From: Ptiloglossa arizonensis
Lineage: Eukaryota; Arthropoda; Insecta; Hymenoptera; Colletidae
Assembly (NCBI RefSeq): GCF_051014685.1
Contig: NW_027478402.1
Span: 1,922,001-1,986,000, forward strand
Reading direction: 5' to 3'
DNA length: 64,000 bases
The position numbers and the translations under genes were made by a program. Below are positions 12,481-25,420 of this stretch, one piece after another. The first letter of the stretch is position 1. The number at the start of each line of letters is the position of its first letter. The notes below the pieces were generated by a model that saw nothing but the letters and a program-made list of their open reading frames with translations, was not told where the DNA came from and did not search any database.

Positions 12481-15400
12481 GAAATTCCAGTTGCTTCTGA
12501 AAGTAGAAACTCGCCCAATCACAATGGTGTGTGTACTTTCCCCCTAGGTCATTCCGGTTATTGGTTTCTGGTATCAGACTTTCGAAAATTTTGAAGGTTT
12601 CTCAACCATCTGTTAACTCCAATCTCGGATATTTCGCGAACGGATTGTCGAATCCGAAAAATTTCTGTTGCATCTGAAAGTAGAAGCTCGCCCGATTACA
12701 ATGGTGTGTGTACTTTTCCCCTAGGCCATTCCGCTCATTCGTTTCTAGCATCAGACTTGCGAAAATTTTGATGGTTTCTCAACCATTCCTTAACTTCAAA
12801 CTCCCATATCTCGCGAACGGATAGGCGAAATCGAGAAATTCCTGTTGCATCTGAAAGTTGTAACTCGCCCGATGACAATGGTGTGTGTACGTTCCCCCTG
12901 GGCCATTCCAGTTATTGGTTTCGAGTATCAGACTTGCGAAAATTTTGATGGTTTCGCCACCATTCCTTAACTTCAAACTCCCATATCTCGCGAACGGATT
13001 GACGAACTCGAGAAATTCCTGACGCGTCTGAAAGCAGAATCTCGCCCGATTACAATTGTGTGTGTATTTTTCCCCCAGGCCATGGTAGTTATTGGTTACT
13101 AGTATCAGACTTGCGAAAATTTTGATGGTTTCTCAACCATTACTTAACTTCAAACTCCCATATCTCGCGAACGGATTGACCAACTCGAGAAATTCCTGTT
13201 GCATCTGAAAGCCGAAACTCGCCCGATTACAACGGTACGTGTATATTTGCCCAAGGCAATAGTAGTTATTGGATTCGAGTATCAGACTTGCGAAAATTTT
13301 GATGGTTTCTAAACCATTCCTTAACTTCAAACTCTCATATCTCGCGAACGGATTGACGAACTCGAGAAATTCCTGCTGCATCTGAAAGCAGAAACTCGCC
13401 CGATTACATCGGTATGTGTATTTTTGCCCTAGGCCATAGTAGTTATTGGTTTCGAGTATCAGACTTGCGAAAATTTTGATGGTTTATCAACCATTCCCTA
13501 ACTTCAAACTCCCATATCTCGCGAACGGATATACGAACTCGGAAATTCCTGTTGCATCTGAAAGCAGAAACTCGCCCGATTACAACGGTATGTGTATTTT
13601 TCCCCTAGGCCATTGTAGTTATTGGTTTCGACTATCAGACTAGCGAAAATTTTGAAGGTTTCTCAACCATTCCTTAACATCAAACTCCCATATCTCGCGA
13701 ACGGATAGACGAACTCGAAAAATACCTGTTGCATCTGAAAGTAGAAACTCGCCCGATTACAATGGTGTGTACTTTTCCCCTAGGCCATTCCAGTTATTAG
13801 TTTCGAGTATCAGACCTGCGAAAATTTTGATGGTTTCTCAACCATTCCTTAACATCAAACTCCCATATCTCGCGAACGGATTGACGAACTCGAGAAATTC
13901 CTGTTGCATCTGAAAGCAGAAACTCGCCCCATTACAACGGTATGTGTACTTTTCCCCTAGGCCAATGTAGTTATTGGTTTCGAGTATCAGACTTGCGAAG
14001 ATTTTGATGGTTTCTCAACCATTCCTCAGTTTCAAACTCGCATATCTCGCGAACGGATTGACGAACTCGAGAAATTCCTGTTGCATCTGAAAGTAGAAAC
14101 TCGCCCGATTACAAGGGTATTTGTATTTTTCCCCTAGGCCATTGTAGTTATTGTTTTCGAGTATCAGTCTTGCGAAAATTTTCATGGTTTCTCATCCATT
14201 CCTTAACTTCAAATTCCCATATCTCGCGAACGGATTGACGAACTCGAAAAATTCCTGTTGCATCTGAAAGCAGAAACTCGCCCGATTACAACGGTCTGTA
14301 TATTTTTGCCCCAGGCCATGGAAGTTATTGATTTCGAGTATCAGACTCGCGTAAATTTTTAATGTTTCTCAACCATTCCTTAACTTCAAATTCCCATATC
14401 TCGCGAACGGATTGAGGATATCGAGAAATTCCTGTTGCATCTGAAAGTAGAAACTCGCCCGATTACAACGGTATGTGTATTTTTCCCCTTGGCCATTGTA
14501 CTTATTGGTTTCGAGTATCAGACTTGCGAAAATTTTGATGGTTTCTCAACCATTCCTTAACTGAAACTCCCATATCTCGCGAACGGATTGACGAACTCGA
14601 GAAATTTCTGTTGAACTTGAAAGCAGAAACTCGCCCGATTACAACAGTATTTGTATTTTTCACCTAGGCCATTGTAGTTATTGGTTTCGAGTATCAGATT
14701 TGCGAAAATTTTGATGGTTTCTCAGCCATTGCTTAACTTCAAACTCCCATATCTCGCGAACGGATTGACGAACTCGGGAAATTCCTGTTGCATCTGAAAG
14801 TAGAAACTCGCCCGATTACATTGGTGTGTGTACTTCTCCCCTAGGCCATTCCAGTTATTGGTTTCGAGTATCAGATTTGCGAAAATTTTGAGGGTTCCTC
14901 AATCATTCCTTAACTTCAAACTCCCATATCTCGCGAACGGATTGACGAGCTCGAGAAATTCCTGTTGCATGTGACAGCAGAAACTCCCCCGACTACAACG
15001 GTATGTGTATTTTTGCCCTAGGCGATAGTAGTTATTGGTTTCGAGTATCAGATTTGCGAAAATTTTGTTGGTATCTCAACCATTCCTTAACTTCAAAATC
15101 CCATATCTCGCGAACGGATTGACGAACTCGAGAAATTCCTGTTGCATCTGATGGTAGAAACTCGCCCGATTACAACGGTATGTGTATTTTTCCCCTAGGC
15201 CATTGTAGTTATTGGTTTCGAGTATCAGAGTTGCGAAAATTTTGAGGGTTCCTCAACCATTCCTTAACTTCAAACTCCCATATCTCGCGAACGGTTTGAC
15301 GAACTCGAGAAATTCCTGTTGCATCTGACAGCAGAAACTCGCCCGACTACAACGGTATGTGTATTTTTGCCCTAGGCCATGGTAGTTATTGGTTTCGAGT

Positions 15401-16800
15401 ATCAGACTTGGGAAAATTTTGATGGTTTCTCAACCATTCTTTAAATTCAAACTCCCATATCTCGCGAACTGATTGACGGACTCGAGAAATTCCCGTTGCA
15501 TCTGAAAGTAGAAACTCGCCCGATTACAATGGTGTGTGTACTTTTCTCGTAGGCCATTCCAGTTATTGGTTTCGAGTATCAGACTTGCGAAAATTTTGAA
15601 GGTTTCTCAACCATTCCTTCACTTCAAACTCCTATATCCCACGAACGGAATTGAGGAAATCGAGCAATTCCTGTTGCATCTGAAAGTAGAAGCAAGCCCG
15701 ATTACAATAGTGTGTGTACTTTTCTCCTAGGCCATTGTAGTTATTGGTTTCGAGTATGAGACTTGCGAAATTTTGATGGTATCTCAACCATTCCTTATCT
15801 TCAAACTCCCATATCTCGCGAACGGATTGACGAACTCGAGAAATTCCGGTTGCATCTGAAAGTAGAAACACGACCGATTACAACGGTATGTGTATTTTTC
15901 CCCTTGGCCATTGTACTTATTGGTTTCGAGTATCAGACTCGCGTAAATTTTTATGGTTTCTCAACCATTCCTTAACTTCAATTTCCCATATCTCGCGAAC
16001 GGATTGAGGAAATCGAGAAATTCCTGTTGCATCTGAAAGTAGAAACTCGCCCGATTACAACGGTATGTGTATTTTTCCCCTTGGCCATTGTAGTTATTGG
16101 TTTCGAGTATCAGACTTGCGAAAATTTTGATGGTTTCTCAACCATTCCTCAACTTCAAACTCCCATATCTCGCGAACGGATTGACGAACTCGAGAAATTC
16201 CTGTTGCATCTGAAAGTAGAAACTCGCCCGATTACAATCGTGTGTGTACCTTTCACCTAGGCCATTCCAGTTATTGGTTTCGTGTATCAGACTTGCGAAA
16301 TGTTTGATTGTTTCTCAACCATTCCTTAACTTCAAACTCCCATATCTCGCGAACGGATTGACGAACTCGAGAAATTCCTATTGCATCTGAAAGTAGAAGC
16401 TCGCCCGATTACAACGGTATGTGTATTTTTCCGCTTGGCCATTGTAGTTATTGGTTTCGAGTATCAGACTTGCGAAAATTTTGATGGTTTCTCAACCATT
16501 CCTTAACTTCAAAGTCCCATTTCTCGCGAACGGATTGACGAACTGGAGAAATTCCTGTTGCATCTGAAAGTAGTATCTCGCCCGTTTACAATCGTGTGTG
16601 TACTTTTCCCCTAGGCCATTCCAGTTATTGGTTTCGTGTATCAGACTTGCGAAATGTTTGATTGTTTGTCAACCATTCCTTAACTTCAAACACCCATATC
16701 TCGCGAACGGATTGACGAACTCGAGAAATTCCTATTGCATCTGAAGGCAGAAACTCGCCCGATTACAATGGTGTGTGTACTTTTCCCCTAGGCCATTCCA
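12480..16800 (+). repeat. Monomers without an obvious long unit; two dimer-spaced pairs
   Basis: About 24 monomers are arranged without a long repeated order that I can see. Two local dimers stand out: AGGGTTCCTC at 14891 and 15245 (354 bp), and the pair with CGTGTATCAG and TGTTTGATTG at 16301 and 16655 (354 bp). GGATTGAGGA(A/T)ATCGAG monomers appear here first as a group (14411, 15650 and 16005 regions). No non-satellite sequence was found. Confidence 0.75.
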
Positions 16801-18960
16801 GTTATTGGTTTCGAGTATCAGACTTGCGAAAATTTTAATGGACTCTCAACCATTCCTTAAATTCAAACTCCCATTCCTCGCGAACCGATTGACGAACTCG
16901 AGAAATTCCTGTTGCATCTGAAAGTAGAATCTCGCCCGATTACAACGGTATGTGTAATTTTGCCCTAGCCCATAGTAGTTATCGATTTCGAGTATCAGAC
17001 TCGCGAAAATTTTTATGGTTTCTCAACCATTCCTAACTTCATATTCCCATATCTCGCGAACGGATTGAAGAACTCGAGAAACTCCTGTTGCATCTGAAAG
17101 CAGAAACTCGCCCGACTACAATGGTGTGTGTACTTTTCCCCTAGGCCGTTCCAGTTATTGGTTTCGAGTGTCAGACTTGCGAAAATTTTAATGGACTCTC
17201 AATAATTCCTTAAATTCAAACTCCCATTTCTCGCGAACCGATTGACGAACTCGAGAAATTCCTGTTGCATCTGAAAGTAACAACTCGCCCGATTACAACG
17301 GTATGTGTATTTTTGCTCGAGACCATAGTAGTTATTGGTTTCCAGTATCAGACTTGCGAAAATTGTGATGGTTTCTCAACCATTCCTTAATTTCAAACTC
17401 GCATATCTCGCGAACGGATTGACGAACTCGCGAAATTCCTGTTGCATCTGAAAGCACAAACTCGCCCGATTACAACGGCGTGTCTATTTTTGCCCTAGAC
17501 CATAGTAGTTATTGGTTTCGAGTATCAGATTTGCGAAAATTTTGATGGTTTCTCAACCATTCCTTAACTTCAAACTCCCATATCTCGCGAACGGATTGAC
17601 GAACTCGAGAAATTCCTGTTGCATCTGAAAGCAGAAACTCGCCCGATTACAATGGTGTGTGTAGTTTTCCCCTAGGCCATTCCAGTTATTGGTTTCGAGT
17701 ATCAGACCTGCGAAAATTTTAATGGACTCTCAACCATTCCTTAAATTCAAACTCCCATTTCTCGCGAACCGATTGACGAACTCGAGAAATTCCTATTGCA
17801 TCTGAAAGTAGCAACTCGCCCGATTACAACGGTATGTGTATTTTTGCTCGAGACCATAGTAGTTATTGGTTTCCAGTATCAGACTTGCGAAAATTTTGAT
17901 GGTTTCTCAACCATTCCTTAATTTCAAACTCGCATATCTCGCGAACGGATTGACAAACCCGAGAAATTCCTGTTGCATCTGAAAGCAGAAACTCGCCCGA
18001 TTACAATGGTGTGTGTACTTTTCTCCTAGGCCATTCCAGATATTGGTTTCGAGTATCAGACTTGCGAAAATTTTAATGGACTCTCAACCATTCCTTAAAT
18101 TCAAACTCCCATTTCTCGCGAACCGATTGACGAACTCGAGAAATTCCTGTTGCATCTGAGAGTAGCAACTCGCCCGATTACAACGGTATGTGTATTTTTG
18201 CTCGAGACCACAGTAGTTATTGGTTTCCAGTATCAGACTTGCGAAAATTTTGATGGTTCCTCAACCATTCCTTAATTTCAAACTCGCATATCTCGCGCAC
18301 GGATTGACGAACTCGAGAAATTCCTGTTGCATCTGAAAGCAGAAACTCGCCCGATTACAACGGTGTGTCTATTTTTGCCCTAGACCATAGTAGTTATTGG
18401 TTTCGAGTATCAGATTTGCGAAAATTTTGATGGTTTCTCAACCATTGCTTAACTTCAAACTCCCATATCTCGCGAACGGATTGACGAACTCCAGAAATTC
18501 CTATTGCATCAGAAGGCAGAAACTCGCCCGATTACAATGGTGTGTTTACTTTCCCCCTAGGCCATTCCAGTTATTGGTTTCGAGTATCAGACTTGCAAAA
18601 ATTTTGATGGTATCTCAACCATTCCTTAATTTCAAACTCCCATATCTCGCGAACGGATTGACGATCTCGAGAAATTCCTGTTGCATCTGAAAGTAGCAAC
18701 TCGCCCGATTACAACGGTATGTGTATTTTTGCTCGAGACCATAGTAGTTATTGGTTTCCAGTATCAGACTTGCGAAAATTTTGATGGTTTCTCAACCATT
18801 CCTTAATTTCAAACTCGCATATCTCGCGAACGGATTGACGAATTCGAGAAATTCCTGTTGCATCTGAAAGCAGAAACTCGCCAGATTACAACGGTATGTG
18901 TATTTTTGCCCTAGGCCATAGTAGTTATTGATTTCGAGTATCAGACTCGCGTAAATTTTT
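16800..18960 (+). repeat. Alternating diagnostic monomers at 2- and 3-monomer spacing
   Basis: Two variant monomers recur in a regular order. One has TTTTAATGGACTCTC followed by TTTCTCGCGAACCGATTG (16836, 17189, about 17720, about 18070). The other has GCTCGAGACCA followed by TTTCCAGTATC (17315, 17846, 18200, 18731). Spacings of the second are 531, 354 and 531 bp, that is 3, 2 and 3 monomers, so a trimer lost one monomer in one repeat. GCTCGAG adds a second XhoI site to these monomers. Confidence 0.82.
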
Positions 18961-20407
18961 AATGTTTCTCAACCATTCCTTAACTTCAAATTCCCATATC
19001 TCGCGAACGGATTGAGGATATCGAGAAATTCCTATTGCATCTGAAAGTAGAAACCCGCCCGATTACAACTGTATGTGGATTTTTCCCCTTGGCCATTGTA
19101 GTTATTGGTTTCGAGTATCAGATTTGCGAAAATTTTTATGGTCTCTCAACCATTCCTTAACTTCAAACTCCCATATCTCGCGAACGGATTGACGAACTCG
19201 AGAAATTCCTGTTGCATCTGAAAGCAGAAACTCGCCCGAATACAACGGTATGTGTATTTTTGCCCTAGGTCATAGTAGTTATTGATTTCGAGTATCAGAC
19301 TCGCGAAAATTTTTATGGTTTCTCAACCATTCCTTAACTTCAAATTTCCATATCTCATGAACGGATTGAGGAAATCGAGAAATTCCTGTTGCATTTGAAT
19401 GTAGAAGCTCGCCCCATTACAGCGGTATGTGTATGTTTGCCCTAGGCCATTCCAGTTATTGGTTTCGAGTATCAGACTTGCGAAAATTTTGACGGTTTCT
19501 CAACCATTCCTTAATTTCAAACTCCCATATCTCGCGAACGGATTGACGAACTCGAGAAATTTCTGTTGCATCTGAAAGCCGAAACTCGCCCGATTACAAC
19601 GGTATGTGTATTTTTGCCCTAGGCCATATTAGTTAATGTTTTCGAGTATCAGACTTGCGAAAATTTTGATGGTTTCTCAACCATTCCTTAACTTCAAACT
19701 CCCATATCTCGTGAACGGATTGAGGAAATCGAGAAGTTCCTGTTGCATCTGAAAGTAGAAGCTCGCCCCATTACAACGGTATGTGTATGTTTGCTCTAGA
19801 CCATAGTAGTTATTGGTTTCGAGTATCAGACTTGCGAAAACTTTGATGGTTTCTCAACCATCCCTTAATTTCGAACTCCCATATCTCGCGAACGGATTGA
19901 CGCACTCCAGAAACTTCTGTTGCATCTAAAAGCAGAAACGCGCCCGATTACAACGGTATGTGTACTTTTCCCCTAGGCCATTCCAGTTATTGGTTTCGTG
20001 TATCAGACTTGCGAAATTTTTGATTGTTTCTCAACCATTGCTTAACTCCAAACTCGCATATCTCGCGAACGGATTGACGAACTCAAGAAGTTCCTATTGC
20101 ATCTGAAAGCAGAAACTCGCCCGATTACAATGGTGTGTGTACTTTTCCCGTAGGCTACTCCAGTTATTGGTTTCGAGTATCAGACTCGCGAAAATTTTTA
20201 TGGTTTCTCAACCATTCCTTAACTTCAAATTCCCATATCTTACGAACGGATTGAGGAAATCGAGAAATTCCTGTTGCATCTGAAAGTAGAAGCTCGCCCC
20301 ATTACAACGGTATGTGTATTTTTGCTCTAGACCATAGTAGTTATTGGTTTCGAGTATCAGACTTGCGAAAACTTTGATGGTTTCTCAACCATTCCTTAAT
20401 TTCAAAC

Positions 20408-20424
20408 TCCCGTATCTCGCGAAC
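20408..20424 (-). promoter_or_regulatory. Perfect CENP-B-box core match (9/9)
   Basis: The plus strand reads tCCCGtaTctcgCGAAc, which is the reverse complement of NTTCGNNNNANNCGGGN, the 17-bp box bound by mammalian CENP-B. All nine defined positions match. The usual monomer has CCCA instead of CCCG. CENP-B binding is inferred from the motif alone. Confidence 0.6.
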
Positions 20425-23414
20425 GGATTGACGAACTCGAGAAATTCCTATTGAATCTGAAAGCAGAAACTCGCCCGATTACAACGGTAGGTGTATTTTT
20501 GCCCTAGACCATAGTAGTTATTGGTTTCGAGTATCAGATTCCGAAAATTTTGATGGTTTCTCAACCATTCCTTAACTTCAAACTCCCATATCTCGCGAAC
20601 GGATTGACGATCTCGAGAAATTCCTGTTGCATCTGAAAGCAGAAACTCGCCCGATTACAACGGTATGTGTACTTTTCCCCTAGGCCATTCCAGTTATTGG
20701 TTTCGTGTATCAGACTTGCGAAATTTTTGATTGTTTCTCAACCATTGCTTAACTCCAAACTCCCATATCTCGCGAACGGATTGACGAACTCAAGAAGTTC
20801 CTATTGCATCTGAAAGCTGAAACTCGCCCGATTACAATGGTGTGTGTACTTTTCCCCTAGGCTATTCCAGTTATTGGTTTCGAGTATCAGGCTTGCGAAA
20901 ATTTTAATGGACTCTCAACCATTCCTTAAATTCAAATTCCCATATCTCGCGAACCGATTGACGAACTCGAGAAATTCCTGTTGCATCTGAAAATAGAAAT
21001 TCGCCCGATTACAACGGTATGTGTATTTTTGCTCTAGACCATAGTAGTTATTGGTTTCGAGTATCAGACTTGCGAAAATTTTGTTGGTTTCTCAACCATT
21101 CCTTAACTTCAAACTCCCATATCTCGTGAACGGATTGTGGAAATCGAGAAATTCCTGTTGAATCTGAAAGTAGAAGCTCGCCCCTTTACAACGGTATGTG
21201 TATTTTTGCCCTAGGCCATTCCAGTTATTGGTTTCGAGTATCAGACTTGCGAAAACTTTGATGGTTTCTCAACCATTCCTTAATTTCAAACTACCATATC
21301 TCGCGAACGGATTGACGAACTCGAGAAATTTCTGTTGCATCTGAAAGCAGAAACTCGCCCGATTACAACGGTATGTGTATTTTTGCCCTAGGCCATTGCA
21401 GTTAATGGTTTCGTGTATCAGACATGCGAAAATTTTGATGGTTTCTCAACCATTCCTTAACTTCAAATTCCCATATCTCACGAACGGATTGAGGAAATCG
21501 ACAAATTCCTGTTGCATCTGAATGTAGAAGCTCGCCCCATTACAACGGTATGTGTATTTTTGCCCTAGGCCATTCCAGTTATTGGTTTCGAGTATCAGAC
21601 TTGCGAAAATTTTGACGGTTTCTCAACCATTCCTTAACTTCAAACTCCCATATCTCGTGCACGGATTGAGGAAATCGAGAAATTCCTGTTGCATATGAAA
21701 GCAGAAGCTCGCCCGATTACAACGGTATGTGTACTTTTCCCCTAGGCCATTCCAGTTATTGGTTTCGTGTATCAGACTTGCGAAATTTTTGATTGTTTCT
21801 CAACCATTGCTTAACTCCAAACTCCCATATCTCGCGAACGGATTGACGAACTCAAGAAGTTCCTATTGCATCTGAAAGCTGAAACTCGCCCGATTACAAT
21901 GGTGTGTGTACTTTTCCCCTAGGCTATTCCAGTTATTGGTTTCGAGTATCAGGCTTGCGAAAATTTTAATGGACTCTCAACCATTCCTTAAATTCAAACT
22001 CCCATATCTCGCGAACCGATTGACGAACTCGAGAAATTCCTGTTGCATCTGAAAATAGAAATTCGCCCGATTACAACGGTATGTGTATTTTTGCTCTAGA
22101 CCATAGTAGTTATTGGTTTCGAGTATCAGACTTGCGAAAATTTTGTTGGTTTCTCAACCATTCCTTAACTTCAAACTCCCATATCTCGTGAACGGATTGT
22201 GGAAATCGAGAAATTCCTGTTGAATCTGAAAGTAGAAGCTCGCCCCTTTACAACGGTATGTGTACTTTTCCCCCAGGCCATACCAGTTATTGGTCTCGAG
22301 TATCAGACTTGCGAAAATTTTGATGGTTTCTCAAACATTCCCTAACTTCAAACTCCCACATCTCGCGAACGGATTGACGAACTCGAGAAATTCCGGTTGA
22401 ATCTGAAAGCAGAAACTCGCCCGATTACAACGGTATGTGTATTTTTGCCCTAGACCATAGTAGTTAATGGCTTCGAGTATCAGACATGCGAAAATTTTGA
22501 TGGTTTCTCAACCATTCCTTAACTTCAAGCTCCCATATCTCGTGAACGGATTGAGGAAATCGAGAAATTCCTGTTGCATCTGAAAGTAGAAGCTCGCCCC
22601 ATTACAACGGTATGTGTACTTTCCCCCTAGGCCATTCCAGTTATTGGTTTCGAGTATCAGACTTGCGAAAATTTTGATGGTTTCTCAAACATTCCTTAAC
22701 TTCAAACTCCCATATCTCGCGAACGAATTGACGGACTCGAGAAATTCCGGTTGTATCTGAAAGCAGAAACTCGCCCGATTACAACGGTATGTGTATTTTT
22801 GCCCTAGACCATAGTAGTTATTGGTTTCGAGTATCAGATTCCGAAAATATTGATGGTTTCTCAACCATTATTTAACTTCAAACTCCCATATCTCGCGAAC
22901 GGATTGACGTACTCGAGAAATTCCTGTTGCGACTGAAAGCAGAAACTCGAACGATTACAACGGTATGTGTATTTTTGCCCTAGGCCATATTAGTTAATGG
23001 TTTCGAGTATCAGACTTGCGAAAATTTTGGTGGTTTCTCAAACATTCCTTAACCTCAAACTTCCATATCTCACGAACCGATTGAGGAAATCGAGAAATTC
23101 CTGTTGCATCTGAAAGTAGAAACTCGCCCGATCACAACGGTATGTGTACTTTTCCCCTAGGCCATTCCTGTTATTGGGTTCGACTATCAGACTTGCGAAA
23201 ATTTTGATGGTTTCTCAACCATTCCTTAACTTCAAACTCCCATATCTCGTGAACGGATTGAGGAAATCGAGAAATTCCTGTTGCATCTGAAAGTAGAAGC
23301 TCGCCCCATTACAACGGTATGTGTACTTTCCCCCTAGGCCATTCCAGTTATTGGTTTCGAGTATCAGACTTGCGAAAATTTTGATGGTTTCTCAAACATT
23401 CCTTAACTTCAAAC

Positions 23415-23431
23415 TCCCGTATCTCGCGAAC
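23415..23431 (-). promoter_or_regulatory. Perfect CENP-B-box core match (9/9)
   Basis: The site has the same form as the one at 20408 (tCCCGtaTctcgCGAAc), in a monomer that otherwise carries the common ATATCTCGCGAACGG type around it. These are the only two perfect sites found in the left 48 kb. Confidence 0.6.
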
Positions 23432-25420
23432 GGATTGACGAACTCGAGAAATTCCGGTTGAATCTGAAAGGAGAAACTCGCCCGATTACAACGGTATGTG
23501 TATTTTTGCCCTAGACCATAGAAGTTATTTGTTTCGAGTATCAGATTCCGAACATATTGATGGTTTCTCAACCATTCCTTAACTTCAAACTCCCATATCT
23601 CGCGAACGGATTCACGTACTCGAGAAATTCCTGTTGCGCCTGAAAGCAGAAACTCGCCCGATTACAACGGTATGTGTACTTTTCCCCTAGGCCATTCCAG
23701 TTATTCGTTTCGTGTATCAGACTTGCGAAAATTTTAATGGACTCTCAACCATTCCTTAAATTCAAACTCCTATATCTCGCGAACCGATTGACGAACTCGA
23801 GAAATTCCTGTTGCATCTGAAAGTAGAAACTCGCCCGTTTACAACGGTATGTGTATTTTTGCCCTAGGCCATTGCAGTTAATGGTTTCGAGTATCAGACT
23901 TGCGAAAATTTTGATGGTTTCTCAACCATTCCTTAACTTCAAACTCCCATATCTCGTGAACGGGTTGAGGAAATCGGGAAATTCCTGTTGCATCTGAAAG
24001 TAGAAGCTCGCCCCATTACAAGGGTATGTGTATTTTTGCTCTAGACCATAGTAGTTATTGGTTTCGAGTATCAGACTTGCGAAAACTGTGATGGTTTCTC
24101 AACCATTCCTTAATTTCAAACTCCCATATCTCGCGAACCGATTGACGAACTCGAGAAATTCCGGTTGTATCTGAAAGCAGAAACTCGCCCGATTACAACG
24201 GTATGTGTATTTTTGCCCTAGACCATAGTAGTTATTGGTTTCGAGTATCAGATTCCGAAAATATTGATGGTTTCTCAACCATTCCTTAACTTCAAACTCC
24301 CATATCTCGCGAACGGATTGACCTACTCGAGAAATTCCTGTTGCGTCTGAAAGCAGAAACTCGCCCGATTACAACGGTGTGTGTATTTTTGCCCTAGGCC
24401 ATAGTAGTTATTCGTTTCGAGTATCAGATTTGCGAAAATTTTCATGGTCTCCCAACCATTCCTTAACATCAAACTCCCATATCTCGCGAACGGATTGACG
24501 AACTCGAGAAATTTCTGTTGCATCTGAAAGCAGAAACTCGCCCGATTACAACGGTATGTGTATTTTTGCCCTAGGCCATTGCAGTTAATGGTTTCGAGTA
24601 TCAGACATGCGAAAATTTTGATGGTTTCTCAACCATTCCTTAACTTCAAATTCCCATATCTCACGAACGGATTGAGGAAATCGAGAAATTCCTGTTGCAT
24701 CTGAATGTAGAAGCTCGCCCCATTACAACGGTATGTGTATTTTTGCCCTAGGCCATTCCAGTTATTGGTTTCGAGTATCAGACTTGCGAAAACTTTGATG
24801 GTTTCTCAACCATTCCTTAATTTCAAACTACCATATCTCGCGAACGGATTGACGAACTCGAGAAATTTCTGTTGCATCTGAAAGCAGAAACTCGCCCGAT
24901 TACAACGGTATGTGTATTTTTGCCCTAGGCCATTGCAGTTAATGGTTTCGTGTATCAGACATGCGAAAATTTTGATGGTTTCTCAACCATTCCTTAACTT
25001 CAAATTCCCATATCTCACGAACGGATTGAGGAAATCGACAAATTCCTGTTGCATCTGAATGTAGAAGCTCGCCCCATTACAACGGTATGTGTATTTTTGC
25101 CCTAGGCCATTCCAGTTATTGGTTTCGAGTATCAGACTTGCGAAAATTTTGACGGTTTCTCAACCATTCCTTAACTTCAAACTCCCATATCTCGTGCACG
25201 GATTGAGGAAATCGAGAAATTCCTGTTGCATATGAAAGCAGAAGCTCGCCCGATTACAACGGTATGTGTACTTTTCCCCTAGGCCATTCCAGTTATTGGT
25301 TTCGAGCATCAGACTTGCGAAAATTTTGACGGTTTCACAACCATTCCTTAACTTCAAACTCCCATATCTCGTGAACGGATTGAGGAAATCGAGAAACTCC
25401 TATTGCATCTGAATGTAGAA

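Larger units (their letters stand above)
18960..25420 (+). repeat. Mixed satellite with 6-monomer and 20-monomer duplications
   Basis: The block 20640-21200 recurs at 21702-22262: CAAGAAGTTCCTATTGC lies at 20791 and 21853, a 1,062-bp offset. The block 21230-21720 recurs at 24767-25257: the rare CTACCATATC lies at 21291 and 24828, a 3,537-bp offset (20 monomers less 3 bp). A dimer at 24540-24765 and 24895-25120 shares TCAGACATGC at a 354-bp offset. Many monomers here have CTCGTGAACGG or CTCACGAACGG with GAGGAAATCGAG, which breaks the NruI site and weakens the CENP-B-like core. Confidence 0.8.
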
